A DNA stretch of 64,000 nt, taken from positions 1,674,001 through 1,738,000 of the forward strand of contig NZ_LT629783.1 in NCBI RefSeq assembly GCF_900105835.1, in the 5' to 3' direction. The translations under genes and the position numbers were made by a program. Shown here piece by piece: positions 9,582 to 18,933 of this stretch. The DNA is from Pseudomonas fragi (GTDB taxonomy: Bacteria; Pseudomonadota; Gammaproteobacteria; Pseudomonadales; Pseudomonadaceae). The notes under the pieces are model-generated. The model was given only the letters and a program-made list of their open reading frames with translations. It was not told where the DNA came from and made no database searches. Each line of letters opens with the position of its first letter. Within the stretch, counting starts at the first letter, position 1.

Positions 9582-10922
9582 TTATTGCGCCAGTACTACG
9601 CGGCTGACAGCCCGGCGCCGTGCTCGGCCATTGCCCAGGATCGCCAGCGCGGCGATAAAGGCTGGTACCGCCAGCATCGCGAACAGTAGCGGCAAGTCCA
9701 ACCCCAGGCTGAGTACCGCGCCGCCGACCAGCGAGCCGAAAATTGCGCCAAAACGGCCGATGCCCAGCATCCAGCTCACCCCGGTCGCCCGGCAATCAGT
9801 CGGGTAATAACCCGGCGCGAAGGCATTGAGGCCAGTTTGCGCTCCGCTCATGCAAAAGCCTGCGGCAATCACGCCAACCGCCAGCAGGCTCGACTCCAGG
9901 CTGAAGGCGCCCAGCAGCAGGATAAAGGCACCGCCCAGGGCATAGGAGGTCGCGATCACCGCATTGGGATTGCGCCGGTCCATTGCCCAGCCCACCACAA
10001 TGGCGCCCACCGTGCCGCCGATCTGGAACAGCCCGGTAATGGTTGCGGCACGCTCGATGGACAGTCCGCCGTCACGCAACAGGGTCGGCATCCAGCCCAT
10101 GGTCAGGTAGATCACCAACAGGCCCATGAAATAGGTGAGCCACAGGGCCAGCGTGCCGAAGCGGTACTGCTCGGTGAACAGCATGCGCACTGGCGCCTTG
10201 TGCTGCACCTGGGGTTCGGACATGACAAACCGGGTGGCGGCGGTGAAGGTACCGCCCAGCTTGTTCAACACCTTGGCAATCTGGCTGGCCGAAGCATTGT
10301 GTGCGGCAAGAAAGCGTGCGGACTCGGGCAACAGCAGCCACAGGAACGGCAGTAACAGCAACGGCATGATCCCGCCAAACAGCAGCACCGACTGCCAGCC
10401 ATGGCTCGGTATCAACCAGGCCGCGACGAAGCCGCCCAGCCCCGAACCCATATTGAAGCCGGTGAACATGAGGGTGATAAACAGCGAACGGTTGCGCTCT
10501 GGCAGGTATTCGGCCAGCAGCGTGGTGGTATTGGGCAACGCAGCCCCCAGCGCCACACCGGTCAGCAGGCGCAGGGCCGCCAGTTCATAGGGGTTGCGGG
10601 CAAAGGCACAGGCCAGGCTCAGTACGCTGAAACCGGTGACCGCAAACAGCATGATTTTCTTGCGGCCCAGGCGGTCGGCGTATGGCCCGGCAGTCAGTGC
10701 GCCGATGGCCAACCCGACCATGCCGGCGCTCATCACCGGGCCGAAAGCGGCGCGCGACAGGCCCCATTCCTGGATCAGTGACGGCGCGACAAAGCCCATC
10801 ACCGCCACATCGAAACCATCGAACAACACAACGAAAAAGCACAGTGCAAGAATCAACCACTGGTATTTGGCGACGGGCCTGTCATCGATCCAGGCCTTGA
10901 TATCGACCGTTTCGTGAGTCAT
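9582..10922 (-). CDS. galT: Gallate MFS transporter GalT (AAHS family)
   Basis: A 446-residue inner-membrane transporter of the aromatic acid:H+ symporter group. The first helix has LALCFFVVLFDGFDVAVMGF with the DGFD motif of AAHS carriers such as PcaK. The loop-2 motif is GPYADRLGRKKIM, and 12 hydrophobic segments can be counted. ATG 10922 follows AAGGTGG; the frame is open 20 codons upstream without family similarity. It is the first gene of galTAP, so its promoter should lie in 10923-10980, right behind the terminator of the Tad operon. Confidence 0.92.
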   Translation of the reverse strand: MTHETVDIKAWIDDRPVAKYQWLILALCFFVVLFDGFDVAVMGFVAPSLIQEWGLSRAAFGPVMSAGMVGLAIGALTAGPYADRLGRKKIMLFAVTGFSVLSLACAFARNPYELAALRLLTGVALGAALPNTTTLLAEYLPERNRSLFITLMFTGFNMGSGLGGFVAAWLIPSHGWQSVLLFGGIMPLLLLPFLWLLLPESARFLAAHNASASQIAKVLNKLGGTFTAATRFVMSEPQVQHKAPVRMLFTEQYRFGTLALWLTYFMGLLVIYLTMGWMPTLLRDGGLSIERAATITGLFQIGGTVGAIVVGWAMDRRNPNAVIATSYALGGAFILLLGAFSLESSLLAVGVIAAGFCMSGAQTGLNAFAPGYYPTDCRATGVSWMLGIGRFGAIFGSLVGGAVLSLGLDLPLLFAMLAVPAFIAALAILGNGRARRRAVSRVVLAQ

Positions 10923-10980
10923 GTTTTCCACCTTATTATTTTTGTAGAAATTGCGACTGGCACTGGCATAAGCGCAGGCC

Positions 10981-11021
10981 AAAAAAAGTCATGCCCAACA
11001 GTCGAACTGTTGGGCATGACT
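10981..11021 (-). terminator. Rho-independent terminator of the Tad operon
   Basis: A perfect 15-bp stem (arm AGTCATGCCCAACAG, loop TCGAA) is followed on the minus strand by seven Ts. It lies 106 bases past the tadC stop and separates the pilus operon from galTAP, which runs in the same direction. Confidence 0.92.
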
Positions 11022-11126
11022 CTAAGGCCGCCAGGGCCTGTCCCGCCTCTGGGAAATCCTTAAGCGGGTATCGATTTTTCTTATCAGGTGTTTAACACGC
11101 TCGCGCGTACCGGCCTGCTTTTCTAC

Positions 11127-12089
11127 TCAAATCTTGCCGAACACCTTGAACACACTGATGATCGCAGGCCCGATGGCCACCAGAAAAAAACTCGGCCACA
11201 GGCAGAAGATCAGCGGAAACACCAGTTTGGTACCGACTTTGGCGGCCTTTTCCTCAGCCAGCTGGGTACGTCGATCGCGAAACTCTTCAGCATAAATCCG
11301 CAGGGTGGTACCCACACTGGTACCAAAGCGAATGCTTTGTGCCAGCAAACTCACAAGGCCGCGGATATCTTCCAGCCCGGTACGCTCAGCCAGGTGCTTG
11401 AGCGCTTCGGTACTGGGCACACCGGCACGCACCTCGGCGTTGACCAGCGCCAGCTCCATCGCCAGGTCGGGCTGGCTGACAGCCATTTCCTCGGCCACCC
11501 GCTCAATGGCCTGGGGCAGGGCCAGGCCTGATTCCACACACACCACCATCAAGTCCAGGGCATCCGGGAAGGCAATCAGCAGCCGCGACATGCGCGATTC
11601 CTTGCGCGAGCTGACATAGATCGCCGGCAACAGCCAGCCCACACCGAGGACCACAGCCAGGATACCGCCCCCCAGCAGCAGCGACATGTTGGGAATAAAC
11701 GGCAATGCCAGCAGTGTTATGCCCAGCAGTAACAGTGGCAGCAGCAAGCGAATCGCCCAATACACCTGCACCGCCGACGGGGAGCGGTAGCCGGCATGGA
11801 TCAGCAGTGTCCGGGTGGCCGAGGCCTGCCTGGTCTCTGCGGAACTAAAACGCTGCCCGACCTGCTCCAGCATCATTTGCAGGTTGCTCGGCGGCGCCCG
11901 GTGGTCGATGCCATGACCGCGCTTGATCAACATCAAACGCCGCTGCACCGGGCTTTGCAGGCCCTTGACCAGCACCGCCAGGGCTACCGCCACCATCACC
12001 ACACTCAGGCCGATAACTGCCGCAAACAGCATTCGGGTCAGTTGCTCGTCACCCACTAGCCGATTGATCAGACCCAGTAAATAGTTCAT
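11127..12089 (-). CDS. tadC: Tad/Flp pilus inner-membrane platform protein TadC
   Basis: T2SS-F-fold membrane protein of 320 residues. TadB and TadC form the inner-membrane platform that works with ATPase TadA to extend Flp pili. Seen: an N-terminal helix, a cytoplasmic stretch, a double membrane segment (residues about 105-160), the T2SSF domain FPDALDLMVVCVESGLALPQAIERVAEEM, and a C-terminal helix (LVFPLIFCLWPSFFLVAIGPAII). ATG 12089 is preferred over ATG 12095 because GGAGGG sits seven bases before it. It is the last gene of the operon, 27 bases after tadB, and is followed by a strong terminator. Confidence 0.92.
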   Translation of the reverse strand: MNYLLGLINRLVGDEQLTRMLFAAVIGLSVVMVAVALAVLVKGLQSPVQRRLMLIKRGHGIDHRAPPSNLQMMLEQVGQRFSSAETRQASATRTLLIHAGYRSPSAVQVYWAIRLLLPLLLLGITLLALPFIPNMSLLLGGGILAVVLGVGWLLPAIYVSSRKESRMSRLLIAFPDALDLMVVCVESGLALPQAIERVAEEMAVSQPDLAMELALVNAEVRAGVPSTEALKHLAERTGLEDIRGLVSLLAQSIRFGTSVGTTLRIYAEEFRDRRTQLAEEKAAKVGTKLVFPLIFCLWPSFFLVAIGPAIISVFKVFGKI

Positions 12090-12116
12090 GTCCATACCCT
12101 CCAGGACGAGCCGTGT

Positions 12117-13103
12117 TCAAACCTGAATCCGGATGATTTTGCGGATCCAGAAAATCCCGATGATCATGGCCACAAAAGCCCCCATGATCAGCTTCTGGCC
12201 CATGGGTTCCTTGAACAGCAGGGGCATGTAAGTCGGGCTGGAAATCAGGATGGCCAGCGCCAGTACAAAGGGCATCGACACCAGGATCCAGCCGGACATG
12301 CGCCCCTCGGCCGAGAGGGTCTTGACCTTGCGATGGAAGCGAAAGCGACCACGAATCAGGCTACTCAAACGGGTCAAAACTTCAGTCAGGTTGCCGCCAG
12401 TTTCACGATGGATCAGCACCGTGGTCACCAGCATCATCACCGTCATGCTCGGCACACGCTCCAGCAGGCCGAGCATTGCCCGACGCACATCATTGCCATA
12501 GTTGATATCGGCAAACGCCAGGCCGAACTCGTAGGCAACCGGCCCCTGATGCTCATCGGCAACCAGTTGCAGGGTTTCGTTAAACGGATGCCCGGCGCGT
12601 AAAGCCCGGCACATGGCATCCAGCGCATCGGGCAGGCCCTCCTCGAACTGGGCGAAACGCTTGATGCGGTCGTGGGAAATCTTCCATATGGGTAGCCAGA
12701 AGCAGACAAACGCCGCCGGTAATGCCACCCACCACAGTTGCAAGAACGACCACAACACCAGCCCCACCGCCGTAGCCAGCACCAGCCCCAGCAATAGCAC
12801 ACGGTAGGCCCTGTATTCATGCCCGGCCTGCTCGATCATCTGCGCCAGGGTTTCCATCATCGGCAACTGCTCGAGGCGGGCCTCAAGCGGCGGCAGACGG
12901 CGCAGGTATTTCTGGCGCAGGATCGATTGCATATTGGGCAGATTGTTCGCCCGCTCCAACAGGTTAAGGCGCCCGCGAATGCGCTTGCGTACCTGGTTGG
13001 CTTCACCGAACACCGGAATCGTCAAACCCTGGCTGAGCAGAAACATGGCCGTGAACACCATGCCTAGGAACGCCAGGATAAATTCGCCAGGAACCTGATT
13101 CAT
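12117..13103 (-). CDS. tadB: Tad/Flp pilus inner-membrane platform protein TadB
   Basis: T2SS-F-fold protein of 328 residues, partner of TadC. The N-terminal membrane helix is [21 protein letters not shown] double helix lies around residues 100-145, the domain [33 protein letters not shown] is typical, and a pair of C-terminal helices follows. ATG 13103 overlaps the tadA stop by four bases (ATGA), with GGAGGGG five bases upstream, so tadA and tadB are translationally coupled. Confidence 0.93.
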   Translation of the reverse strand: MNQVPGEFILAFLGMVFTAMFLLSQGLTIPVFGEANQVRKRIRGRLNLLERANNLPNMQSILRQKYLRRLPPLEARLEQLPMMETLAQMIEQAGHEYRAYRVLLLGLVLATAVGLVLWSFLQLWWVALPAAFVCFWLPIWKISHDRIKRFAQFEEGLPDALDAMCRALRAGHPFNETLQLVADEHQGPVAYEFGLAFADINYGNDVRRAMLGLLERVPSMTVMMLVTTVLIHRETGGNLTEVLTRLSSLIRGRFRFHRKVKTLSAEGRMSGWILVSMPFVLALAILISSPTYMPLLFKEPMGQKLIMGAFVAMIIGIFWIRKIIRIQV

Positions 13104-14539
13104 GACTGCCCCTCCATCCATTCCGGCCGAAACAGGCTGAGCGGCAGCTCAATACCCCGTTTGGCCAGCACATCACGAAATGCCGGCACCATGCCGGTTG
13201 AGCGAAACTCGCCCAGCACTTCCCCTTTCTCGCCCATGCCGCTGCGCACAAAGGCGAAGATCTCGGTCATGGTGATGATGTCGCCCTCCATGCCATTGAT
13301 TTCCTGCACGCTGACCAGGCGCCGGGTGCCGTCCTCCTGGCGCTCCAGCTGGATCACCACGCCAATGGCCGAGGCGATCTGTTGACGCATGGCCTTGATC
13401 GGAAAGGTGGCGCCGCTCATCGACACCATGTTTTCGATCCGCCCCAATGCATCGCGGGCGGTGTTGGCGTGGATGGTGGTCAGCGAACCGTCATGGCCGG
13501 TGTTCATAGCCGTCAGCATGTCCAGCGCCTCGGCGCCACGCACCTCACCGATCACAATCCGGTCCGGGCGCATGCGCAGGCTGTTGCGTACCAGCTCACG
13601 CTGGCCCACTTCACCGCGCCCCTCGATATTCGAAGGCCGGGTTTCCAGGCGCACCACATGGGGCTGCTGCAATTGCAGTTCGGCGGAGTCTTCGATGGTG
13701 ACGATGCGCTCGTTGTGCGGGATAAAACTGGACAGCACATTGAGCATGGTGGTCTTGCCGCTGCCGGTGCCTCCGGAAATCAGTACATTGAGACGCCCGC
13801 GCACGATGGCCTTGAGCATCAGGGCAATGGCCGGGGTCAGGGTGCCCATCTGCACCAGGCTCTGGGTATTGAGCAGGTCCACGGCAAAACGGCGGATCGA
13901 CATGCTCGGCCCGTCGATGGCCAGCGGCGGAATGATCGCGTTGACCCGCGAGCCGTCCTTGAGCCGTGCATCCACCAGCGGCGAGGACTCGTCGATGCGC
14001 CGCCCGAGGCTGGAGACGATACGGTCGATAATATTGAGCAGGTGATGATCGTCGCGAAAACGCACATCGGTACGCTGCAATTTGCCAAAGCGCTCGACGT
14101 ACACCGAGTCAAAATCATTAACCAGAATGTCCGATACGCTGCTGTCACCCAACAGTGGCTCCAGTGGCCCGAGGCCCAGCACCTCGTCGGTGATTTGCTT
14201 GATGATCAGCTGACGGCTGCTGGTACTGACCGGCGCCGAGTATTCGTCCAGCAGGCGCAAACTGATCTCGCGAATCTGCCGTCCGGCGTCGGCCAGCTCC
14301 AGGGTGTCGAGCAAGGACAAGTCCATGACCTTGAGCAACTGCTGATAAATCTTCTCCCGCCACTCGGCCTCCATCGAACTGAGCTTGGTGCGGGTTTCAT
14401 ACACCACATCCGGCACGCTGGCTTCCCAGGCCATCAGTACACTGGTGCAATCGGCGCCCTCGACGGGCAATGCCACCACCTCTGCAGAGGCCAGCTTGCT
14501 GGCTTGCTGACGCAGGCGATTACGAAAGTCGCTAAGCAT
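13100..14539 (-). CDS. tadA: Tad/Flp pilus secretion ATPase TadA (CpaF)
   Basis: Hexameric type II/IV secretion ATPase of 479 residues that powers Flp pilus assembly. Walker [10 protein letters not shown] is at 256-264. The Asp box is [12 protein letters not shown], Walker B is [16 protein letters not shown], and the His box is [19 protein letters not shown]. The N-terminal domain ([20 protein letters not shown]) is that of CpaF proteins. GGAGG precedes ATG 14539. It starts three bases after tadZ ends and its stop overlaps tadB. Confidence 0.96.
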   Translation of the reverse strand: MLSDFRNRLRQQASKLASAEVVALPVEGADCTSVLMAWEASVPDVVYETRTKLSSMEAEWREKIYQQLLKVMDLSLLDTLELADAGRQIREISLRLLDEYSAPVSTSSRQLIIKQITDEVLGLGPLEPLLGDSSVSDILVNDFDSVYVERFGKLQRTDVRFRDDHHLLNIIDRIVSSLGRRIDESSPLVDARLKDGSRVNAIIPPLAIDGPSMSIRRFAVDLLNTQSLVQMGTLTPAIALMLKAIVRGRLNVLISGGTGSGKTTMLNVLSSFIPHNERIVTIEDSAELQLQQPHVVRLETRPSNIEGRGEVGQRELVRNSLRMRPDRIVIGEVRGAEALDMLTAMNTGHDGSLTTIHANTARDALGRIENMVSMSGATFPIKAMRQQIASAIGVVIQLERQEDGTRRLVSVQEINGMEGDIITMTEIFAFVRSGMGEKGEVLGEFRSTGMVPAFRDVLAKRGIELPLSLFRPEWMEGQS

Positions 14540-14542
14540 GGC

Positions 14543-15760
14543 TTATCCTCCGAACAGACGGTTGAATGTACGTTTGAGCAAACCTGCTTCAGTGGCCTCG
14601 ATGCCGATCAGGCTCTGGCTCAATTCACGCAGGCTCAAGGTGATACCGGCGCGCGGAGCATGCAGCTCCAGGGGCACCCCGGTGTTCTGGCTTTCACTGA
14701 CCACCGCATAGTCATTGGGCAACTTTTGCAGCTCCGCACAGCGCAAGGCTTCGCTGATGTCCTTGGGTTTGAAGGGCGACGCCTTGTCAAAGCGATTGAG
14801 CACCACATGCAGGCGATTGCCCTGCACTCCCAGGTCGTCGCGCAGAATGCGCACCAGGCGGTTGGCGTCCTGCAGATGGCTCAAGCTCTGTTGCAGCACG
14901 ATATAGACCCGGTCCGACTGTTCCAGGGTGATACCGGTGAGGTGATCGATATGCCGTGGCAAATCCACCACCACCCAGTCATAGGTGCTGCGCGCCAGCT
15001 TGAGCAAACTGTCCAGTTGCTCCAGGCGGATTTCCTGAGGCAGGCACAGTTCATCGGTGCGTCCGCCCAGCACATGCAGACTGGGGCTGAAATGGCTGCA
15101 AAAGCCACGCAGCGCCACGCTGTCCAGGGTATCGATCTGTTGCAGCACATCGGTATGGCTGTGGGTGGGCAACACATCCAGGCTGTGGGCCAGGCTGCCA
15201 AATTGCAGGTCCAGATCCAGCAACAGGGTCCGGCCGCCCTGCACGCTCAACTGATGGGCCAGGTTGCAGGCCAGCATCGAGGCCCCCGAACCGCCCTTGG
15301 CATTCATTACGGACACCAGTTTGCCCTTGCTGCCATGCTCGCTGTGCAGTTCGATCTGCATGCGCTCCAGTGCCGACTGCAAGTCTTCGCCCGACACCGG
15401 CTCCGGCAAGAAGTCGCGGGCCCCGGCCTGCATCGCCAGGCGCATGCCTTCAAGCTCATCCAGCGGGCCGCACACCAACAGTGGCGGACGCTCCTTGAGC
15501 GGGTGCTGCAACAGTGCCGCCAGCTCTTCGCGCCATAAATGGCTGACGCGCAACAGCAGGAAATCAGGCATCTGCTCCAAGCCATAGAGCGGATCGGTGT
15601 GGCCATTGCTCACCAGCCGCGTGCTCACCTGCAGATGGGCAATGCCCTGGCTCAAGGTCTTGAGATGGTTCAAGGCCGTGGCATCACGGCCGCTGATCAA
15701 CAGACGTATGCCCTGGCGGTCTGATGACGTTGCCGCCGTCACTTCTCGGACACTTAACAT
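14543..15760 (-). CDS. tadZ: Pilus assembly protein TadZ (CpaE, ParA/MinD-like)
   Basis: A 405-residue protein with an N-terminal atypical receiver-like domain (about 15-135) and a C-terminal MinD/ParA ATPase-like domain. In other Tad systems TadZ localises the machine to the pole and binds TadA. The deviant Walker A is NAKGGSGAS at 153-161, and LLLDLDLQFGSLAHSLDV and DWVVVDLPRHID are the next P-loop elements. Its 5' end overlaps the preceding tadE-like gene by seven bases, consistent with a coupled operon. Confidence 0.92.
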   Translation of the reverse strand: MLSVREVTAATSSDRQGIRLLISGRDATALNHLKTLSQGIAHLQVSTRLVSNGHTDPLYGLEQMPDFLLLRVSHLWREELAALLQHPLKERPPLLVCGPLDELEGMRLAMQAGARDFLPEPVSGEDLQSALERMQIELHSEHGSKGKLVSVMNAKGGSGASMLACNLAHQLSVQGGRTLLLDLDLQFGSLAHSLDVLPTHSHTDVLQQIDTLDSVALRGFCSHFSPSLHVLGGRTDELCLPQEIRLEQLDSLLKLARSTYDWVVVDLPRHIDHLTGITLEQSDRVYIVLQQSLSHLQDANRLVRILRDDLGVQGNRLHVVLNRFDKASPFKPKDISEALRCAELQKLPNDYAVVSESQNTGVPLELHAPRAGITLSLRELSQSLIGIEATEAGLLKRTFNRLFGG

Positions 15761-16257
15761 GGCGTTATCCCCGGTGTAACCGTCGGATCAGGCTGGCGGC
15801 CAAGGCTCTCGCGCGGCACCGTCGACCTGAACGTGGGCAGGATGAAGACCCCTCTGAAGCCGGGGATCAACAGATTGAAGCTGAAGTTGGTCACCTGCAG
15901 TTGCACATAACGAATGGCGGCAAAACCGCCGGCCCCCACCAGATCATTGGGGCTGGTGACCACTGCACCGTTGGCGTCTAGATAGACAAGGTTCAGATTG
16001 GCACTGGTGAGGCTGGCAATCAGGCTGCTTGGCCCGGCATTGCCCGCCGTGTTGAACATGGCACGACGCAGGATGATCGGGTCCTGGATATTGCACACTG
16101 CTGCCAGCCGCGCGCCGCGACGCACCGACTCGCTCAGCACGTTGACGGTGAAGTACAGCCGGCCCATTTCCAGTGCGCCAAACAGCAGGGTGAACAGCAC
16201 CAGAGCGGTGATGGCGAACTCGACGATATACACGCCGCCCATGCGTTTGCGGTTCAT
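15754..16257 (-). CDS. tadE: TadE-like pseudopilin
   Basis: A small (167-residue) TadE-domain minor pilin. The N-terminal GGVYIVEFAITALVLFTLLFGALEMGRLYF has the prepilin-like site (Gly, then a hydrophobic stretch with Glu near position 5), followed by VLSESVRRGARLAAVC. ATG 16257 overlaps the upstream stop in TGATG and is preferred over the in-frame GTG just before it. The downstream end overlaps tadZ. Confidence 0.87.
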   Translation of the reverse strand: MNRKRMGGVYIVEFAITALVLFTLLFGALEMGRLYFTVNVLSESVRRGARLAAVCNIQDPIILRRAMFNTAGNAGPSSLIASLTSANLNLVYLDANGAVVTSPNDLVGAGGFAAIRYVQLQVTNFSFNLLIPGFRGVFILPTFRSTVPRESLGRQPDPTVTPGITPC

Positions 16258-16727
16258 CACAAGGCCCTCATTACAACCGTTGAAGTCAGCAGCAGGCCCA
16301 GCGGCACGCTACTGCCATACAGCGCAGGGATGGCGCTGCCGAGCGCCGGGACAAAGGTGTAGGCAATGCTGACCCGTACATGGTTGGTGCCCACCGCACT
16401 GACCGTGACATTACCGGTGGTCAGGCCCGGTGCCGCCGCCGGATACCCATTGGGGTTGGCCGGCAGGCCGTAAACCGCTACGTTCTTGGTCTGCGATACA
16501 AGCGCAGCGTTGAGGTCCAGCGTGCCCAGGGTGGCGTTCCACGCCTGGCTGGCCGCATAACGGCCGGCATCACGGCTGGCCTGTTGCAGGCTGTTGTACT
16601 GGAACAGCATGCGGCCGAACTCGGCGAAGGCCAGCATCAGCAACACCAGCAGCGGCAGGGTCAGTGCCAGCTCGACCATCGCCAGACCCCGCTGGGCGCG
16701 GGCCGACCTGAATCCACAGCGTCTCAT
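16257..16727 (-). CDS. TadE-like pseudopilin (second copy, TadF-like)
   Basis: A 156-residue paralogue of the next gene. The N terminus RAQRGLAMVELALTLPLLVLLML contains the class III prepilin motif (G before LAMVE). LQQASRDAGRYAASQ follows the helix, as usual in TadE proteins. AGGAGG precedes ATG 16727. It is coupled by a one-base overlap to the following tadE-like gene and starts eight bases after the TadG-like gene ends. Most Tad clusters carry a tadE/tadF pair, and this is probably that pair. Confidence 0.86.
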   Translation of the reverse strand: MRRCGFRSARAQRGLAMVELALTLPLLVLLMLAFAEFGRMLFQYNSLQQASRDAGRYAASQAWNATLGTLDLNAALVSQTKNVAVYGLPANPNGYPAAAPGLTTGNVTVSAVGTNHVRVSIAYTFVPALGSAIPALYGSSVPLGLLLTSTVVMRAL

Positions 16728-16735
16728 GAGACCTC

Positions 16736-18073
16736 CTAGGAGTCGGTGCTCGGCGTCTGGTTGTTGTCGATATAGGTTTTGTACAACTGGATGATCTGTG
16801 GCCCGACGTTAGCCGCAGGGTTGGGGCCAGGCACGTTATCGCCTTCACACACGCTGACGAACTGGCCGAAAATCTGCGCCTCATTACCCTGCTGAGCGGC
16901 TGGCTGCATCACGAAATAGCAACCGAAGCCCAGCACCGGAATCGCCGAGGCTCCATCGTTTTTGCCCGAGCAATCGCCGATCACGATTTTCAGAATCCGC
17001 CGTTCAAATACACCATTACCCTGGCAACCGGCGCCGCCCCCCACACACGCAGACTCGTCCTGCTTCCAGTTGTTGTAGTCATACAGGGCACCGCTGCTGG
17101 TGGACAGGTTGCCGCTGCTGGAGGTAACCGTCTTGCCGTCATACAGGATCGGCGCAGGCGAGCCGGCGTAGGTAAATGACTTGGGATTGACCGTAATCAC
17201 CAGATCCGGCGGATAGTCAGAAGCGCTGAGGCCACCCTTGTATTCGTTGAAACGCGTATTAAGCCCCTGGGAAGCAGGGCCCACGGTATTGCCCGGTTTG
17301 GTCTGGGCGGTGGCACCGACGATATTGCACTGATCGATCCCGCCTGCCAGACCTTCCCTGACCGTCTTGCCGCCCGAACCGAAGTCCAGCAGCTGGAAAT
17401 TCCCCGGGCCGATGGCCGAACTGTTGTTGGCGGCGGTTTTCAGTACTTGCAGATCACCGAACTTGAAGCCCCAGAACATCCCGGCAGCCGGGTTGTTCTG
17501 CGCCGGGTCGCCGCACACCAGCAACGGGGTCAGATCACAGGGGCCGCTGCTCGGGCTGGGCCCGGCAGTAGCCACCGCGGCGACGGCCTTGCCTGTGGCG
17601 TTACCGTTGTCCAGCGCCTGAAACACGCCCCAGAAAAAACTGCTCAGGGGGTAGTTGTTCACCGTCACCCGAACAAAGGTCGCATTTGTCGGCCCGGGGA
17701 ACGAAAACGGCCCGTAGACACTGCTCGCCAGTTCAACGGTGGCAAAGCCGGACGGGTTGGCCGTGATGGCCCTGCCCAGTTCCTCGTTGCCCGTCGCATT
17801 GGCATTGAGGCTCAGGGTATTGAGCGCCGCAGTTTGCGTCAGGCTGGCCGAGCCGGTCGCGCCAACCACCATGCTCAGCGTCTTGGCCCCGCTCAGCGCC
17901 GCCGCATCCACTGCGTTTTGCAGGCGGGTCTTGTTCAGCAGCATATGGCTGCCGTCCAGGGCCAGGGCCCCCATCAACAAGAGCGAGGCCATGGCAATCA
18001 CCACCAGGACCAGCATGGCGCCGCGCTGTTGCCGGGGAAACGCGGTGTGGGGTTGTTGGATACGCGCGTTCAT
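16736..18073 (-). CDS. tadG: TadG-like Flp pilus assembly protein
   Basis: A 445-residue envelope protein. The N-terminal segment QRGAMLVLVVIAMASLLLMGALALDGSHMLLNKTRLQNAVDAAALSGAKTL is the TadG/pilus-assembly helix, with the D..h...k..LQnaaDaAaLa pattern. The rest is an extracytoplasmic domain rich in Gly, Ser and Asn, with several Cys (PCDLTPLLVCGD, CVGGGAGCQGNG, GDCSGK, GFGCYFV) that could form disulfides. AAGGTGA precedes ATG 18073. It lies 41 bases after cpaB. Family length and the absence of a clear MIDAS motif leave the exact subgroup open. Confidence 0.83.
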   Translation of the reverse strand: MNARIQQPHTAFPRQQRGAMLVLVVIAMASLLLMGALALDGSHMLLNKTRLQNAVDAAALSGAKTLSMVVGATGSASLTQTAALNTLSLNANATGNEELGRAITANPSGFATVELASSVYGPFSFPGPTNATFVRVTVNNYPLSSFFWGVFQALDNGNATGKAVAAVATAGPSPSSGPCDLTPLLVCGDPAQNNPAAGMFWGFKFGDLQVLKTAANNSSAIGPGNFQLLDFGSGGKTVREGLAGGIDQCNIVGATAQTKPGNTVGPASQGLNTRFNEYKGGLSASDYPPDLVITVNPKSFTYAGSPAPILYDGKTVTSSSGNLSTSSGALYDYNNWKQDESACVGGGAGCQGNGVFERRILKIVIGDCSGKNDGASAIPVLGFGCYFVMQPAAQQGNEAQIFGQFVSVCEGDNVPGPNPAANVGPQIIQLYKTYIDNNQTPSTDS

Positions 18074-18114
18074 GATGCGTCACCTTCATTAGTGTTGCGC
18101 TGCTGCCCGGCCCT

Positions 18115-18921
18115 CTACATCGCCTTTTCTACCGTGGCCGCGACACCGCGAATCACGATCACGCTACCGTCATTGGCAGGTGCACGACGGCGAGCTACCG
18201 GCTTGGCCATCACGGCCGGCAGTACCGGCGCCGCCATGGCAACGGGTTCAGCCGCAAGCGGTGTCTTGTTGTTATCCAGCGGGTTGCGCAAGGCCAGTTG
18301 CACCTTGCCTGCGGTCATGCCTTTGACCAGTACCTCGGCCTGGGCCGGGGTCATCTCCAGGGTTACCGCACGCACCACCACCGGTTGGGTCTTGTCAGTG
18401 CTGGCGGTCTGGTCAACTGCCAGTACCCGCAGATCTTCGAGGATGGTCTTGGACTCGGCATTGCCCTCGCTGCCGACTTGCCGGGTTGCCAGCACGTCGA
18501 CCCGGTTGCCCGGCAGCAGGAAGCCGCCGACACCGACCACATCATCCACCCGCACCGAGATCGCCCGTTTGCTGGGCTCGATCAGCGAGGCCAGGGTGCT
18601 GCCCCCCATATGCTCGGCCAACCGTGCCCCGCGCAGAATGTCGCCGCGCAGCAGGGAGAAGGTGGCAATCTTGCCGACCACTTTTTCAGTGGCATCAAAG
18701 GCGTCCTCGGGGGCAGCATCCCTGGGCATGCGCACCACCGTCACTTGCTGGGGCTCGATCATTTGCCCGAATGCGATTTCCACCGTGGCAATCACCACGT
18801 TTTCCTGGTTGTCGTCGGGGGTGGTGTTAAGTCGTGCCGTGAGCCAGTTGTTGGCCATCCAGGTGGCGCCCAGGCCGAGGATCACGGACAGGACAATCAA
18901 AGTCAGCGTGCGCGAGTTCAT
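18115..18921 (-). CDS. cpaB: Flp pilus assembly protein CpaB/RcpC
   Basis: A 268-residue periplasmic protein with an N-terminal anchor (LTLIVLSVILGLGATWMANNWL) and a SAF-type domain around residues 42-110 (VVIATVEIAFGQMIEPQQVT). The CpaB/RcpC core is SVRVDDVVGVGGFLLPGNRVDVLATR. In known systems CpaB works with the secretin CpaC/RcpA, whose gene normally follows; here tadG follows instead and no secretin gene is present in the window. The start at 18921 directly opens the membrane helix. Confidence 0.9.
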   Translation of the reverse strand: MNSRTLTLIVLSVILGLGATWMANNWLTARLNTTPDDNQENVVIATVEIAFGQMIEPQQVTVVRMPRDAAPEDAFDATEKVVGKIATFSLLRGDILRGARLAEHMGGSTLASLIEPSKRAISVRVDDVVGVGGFLLPGNRVDVLATRQVGSEGNAESKTILEDLRVLAVDQTASTDKTQPVVVRAVTLEMTPAQAEVLVKGMTAGKVQLALRNPLDNNKTPLAAEPVAMAAPVLPAVMAKPVARRRAPANDGSVIVIRGVAATVEKAM

Positions 18922-18933
18922 GACGGTAACTCC

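Noticed and set aside
13382..15538. Very long plus-strand open frame opposite tadA/tadZ (718 codons)
   Set aside because: It is the mirror of high-GC coding sequence on the other strand; it lacks family motifs and crosses two convincing genes.
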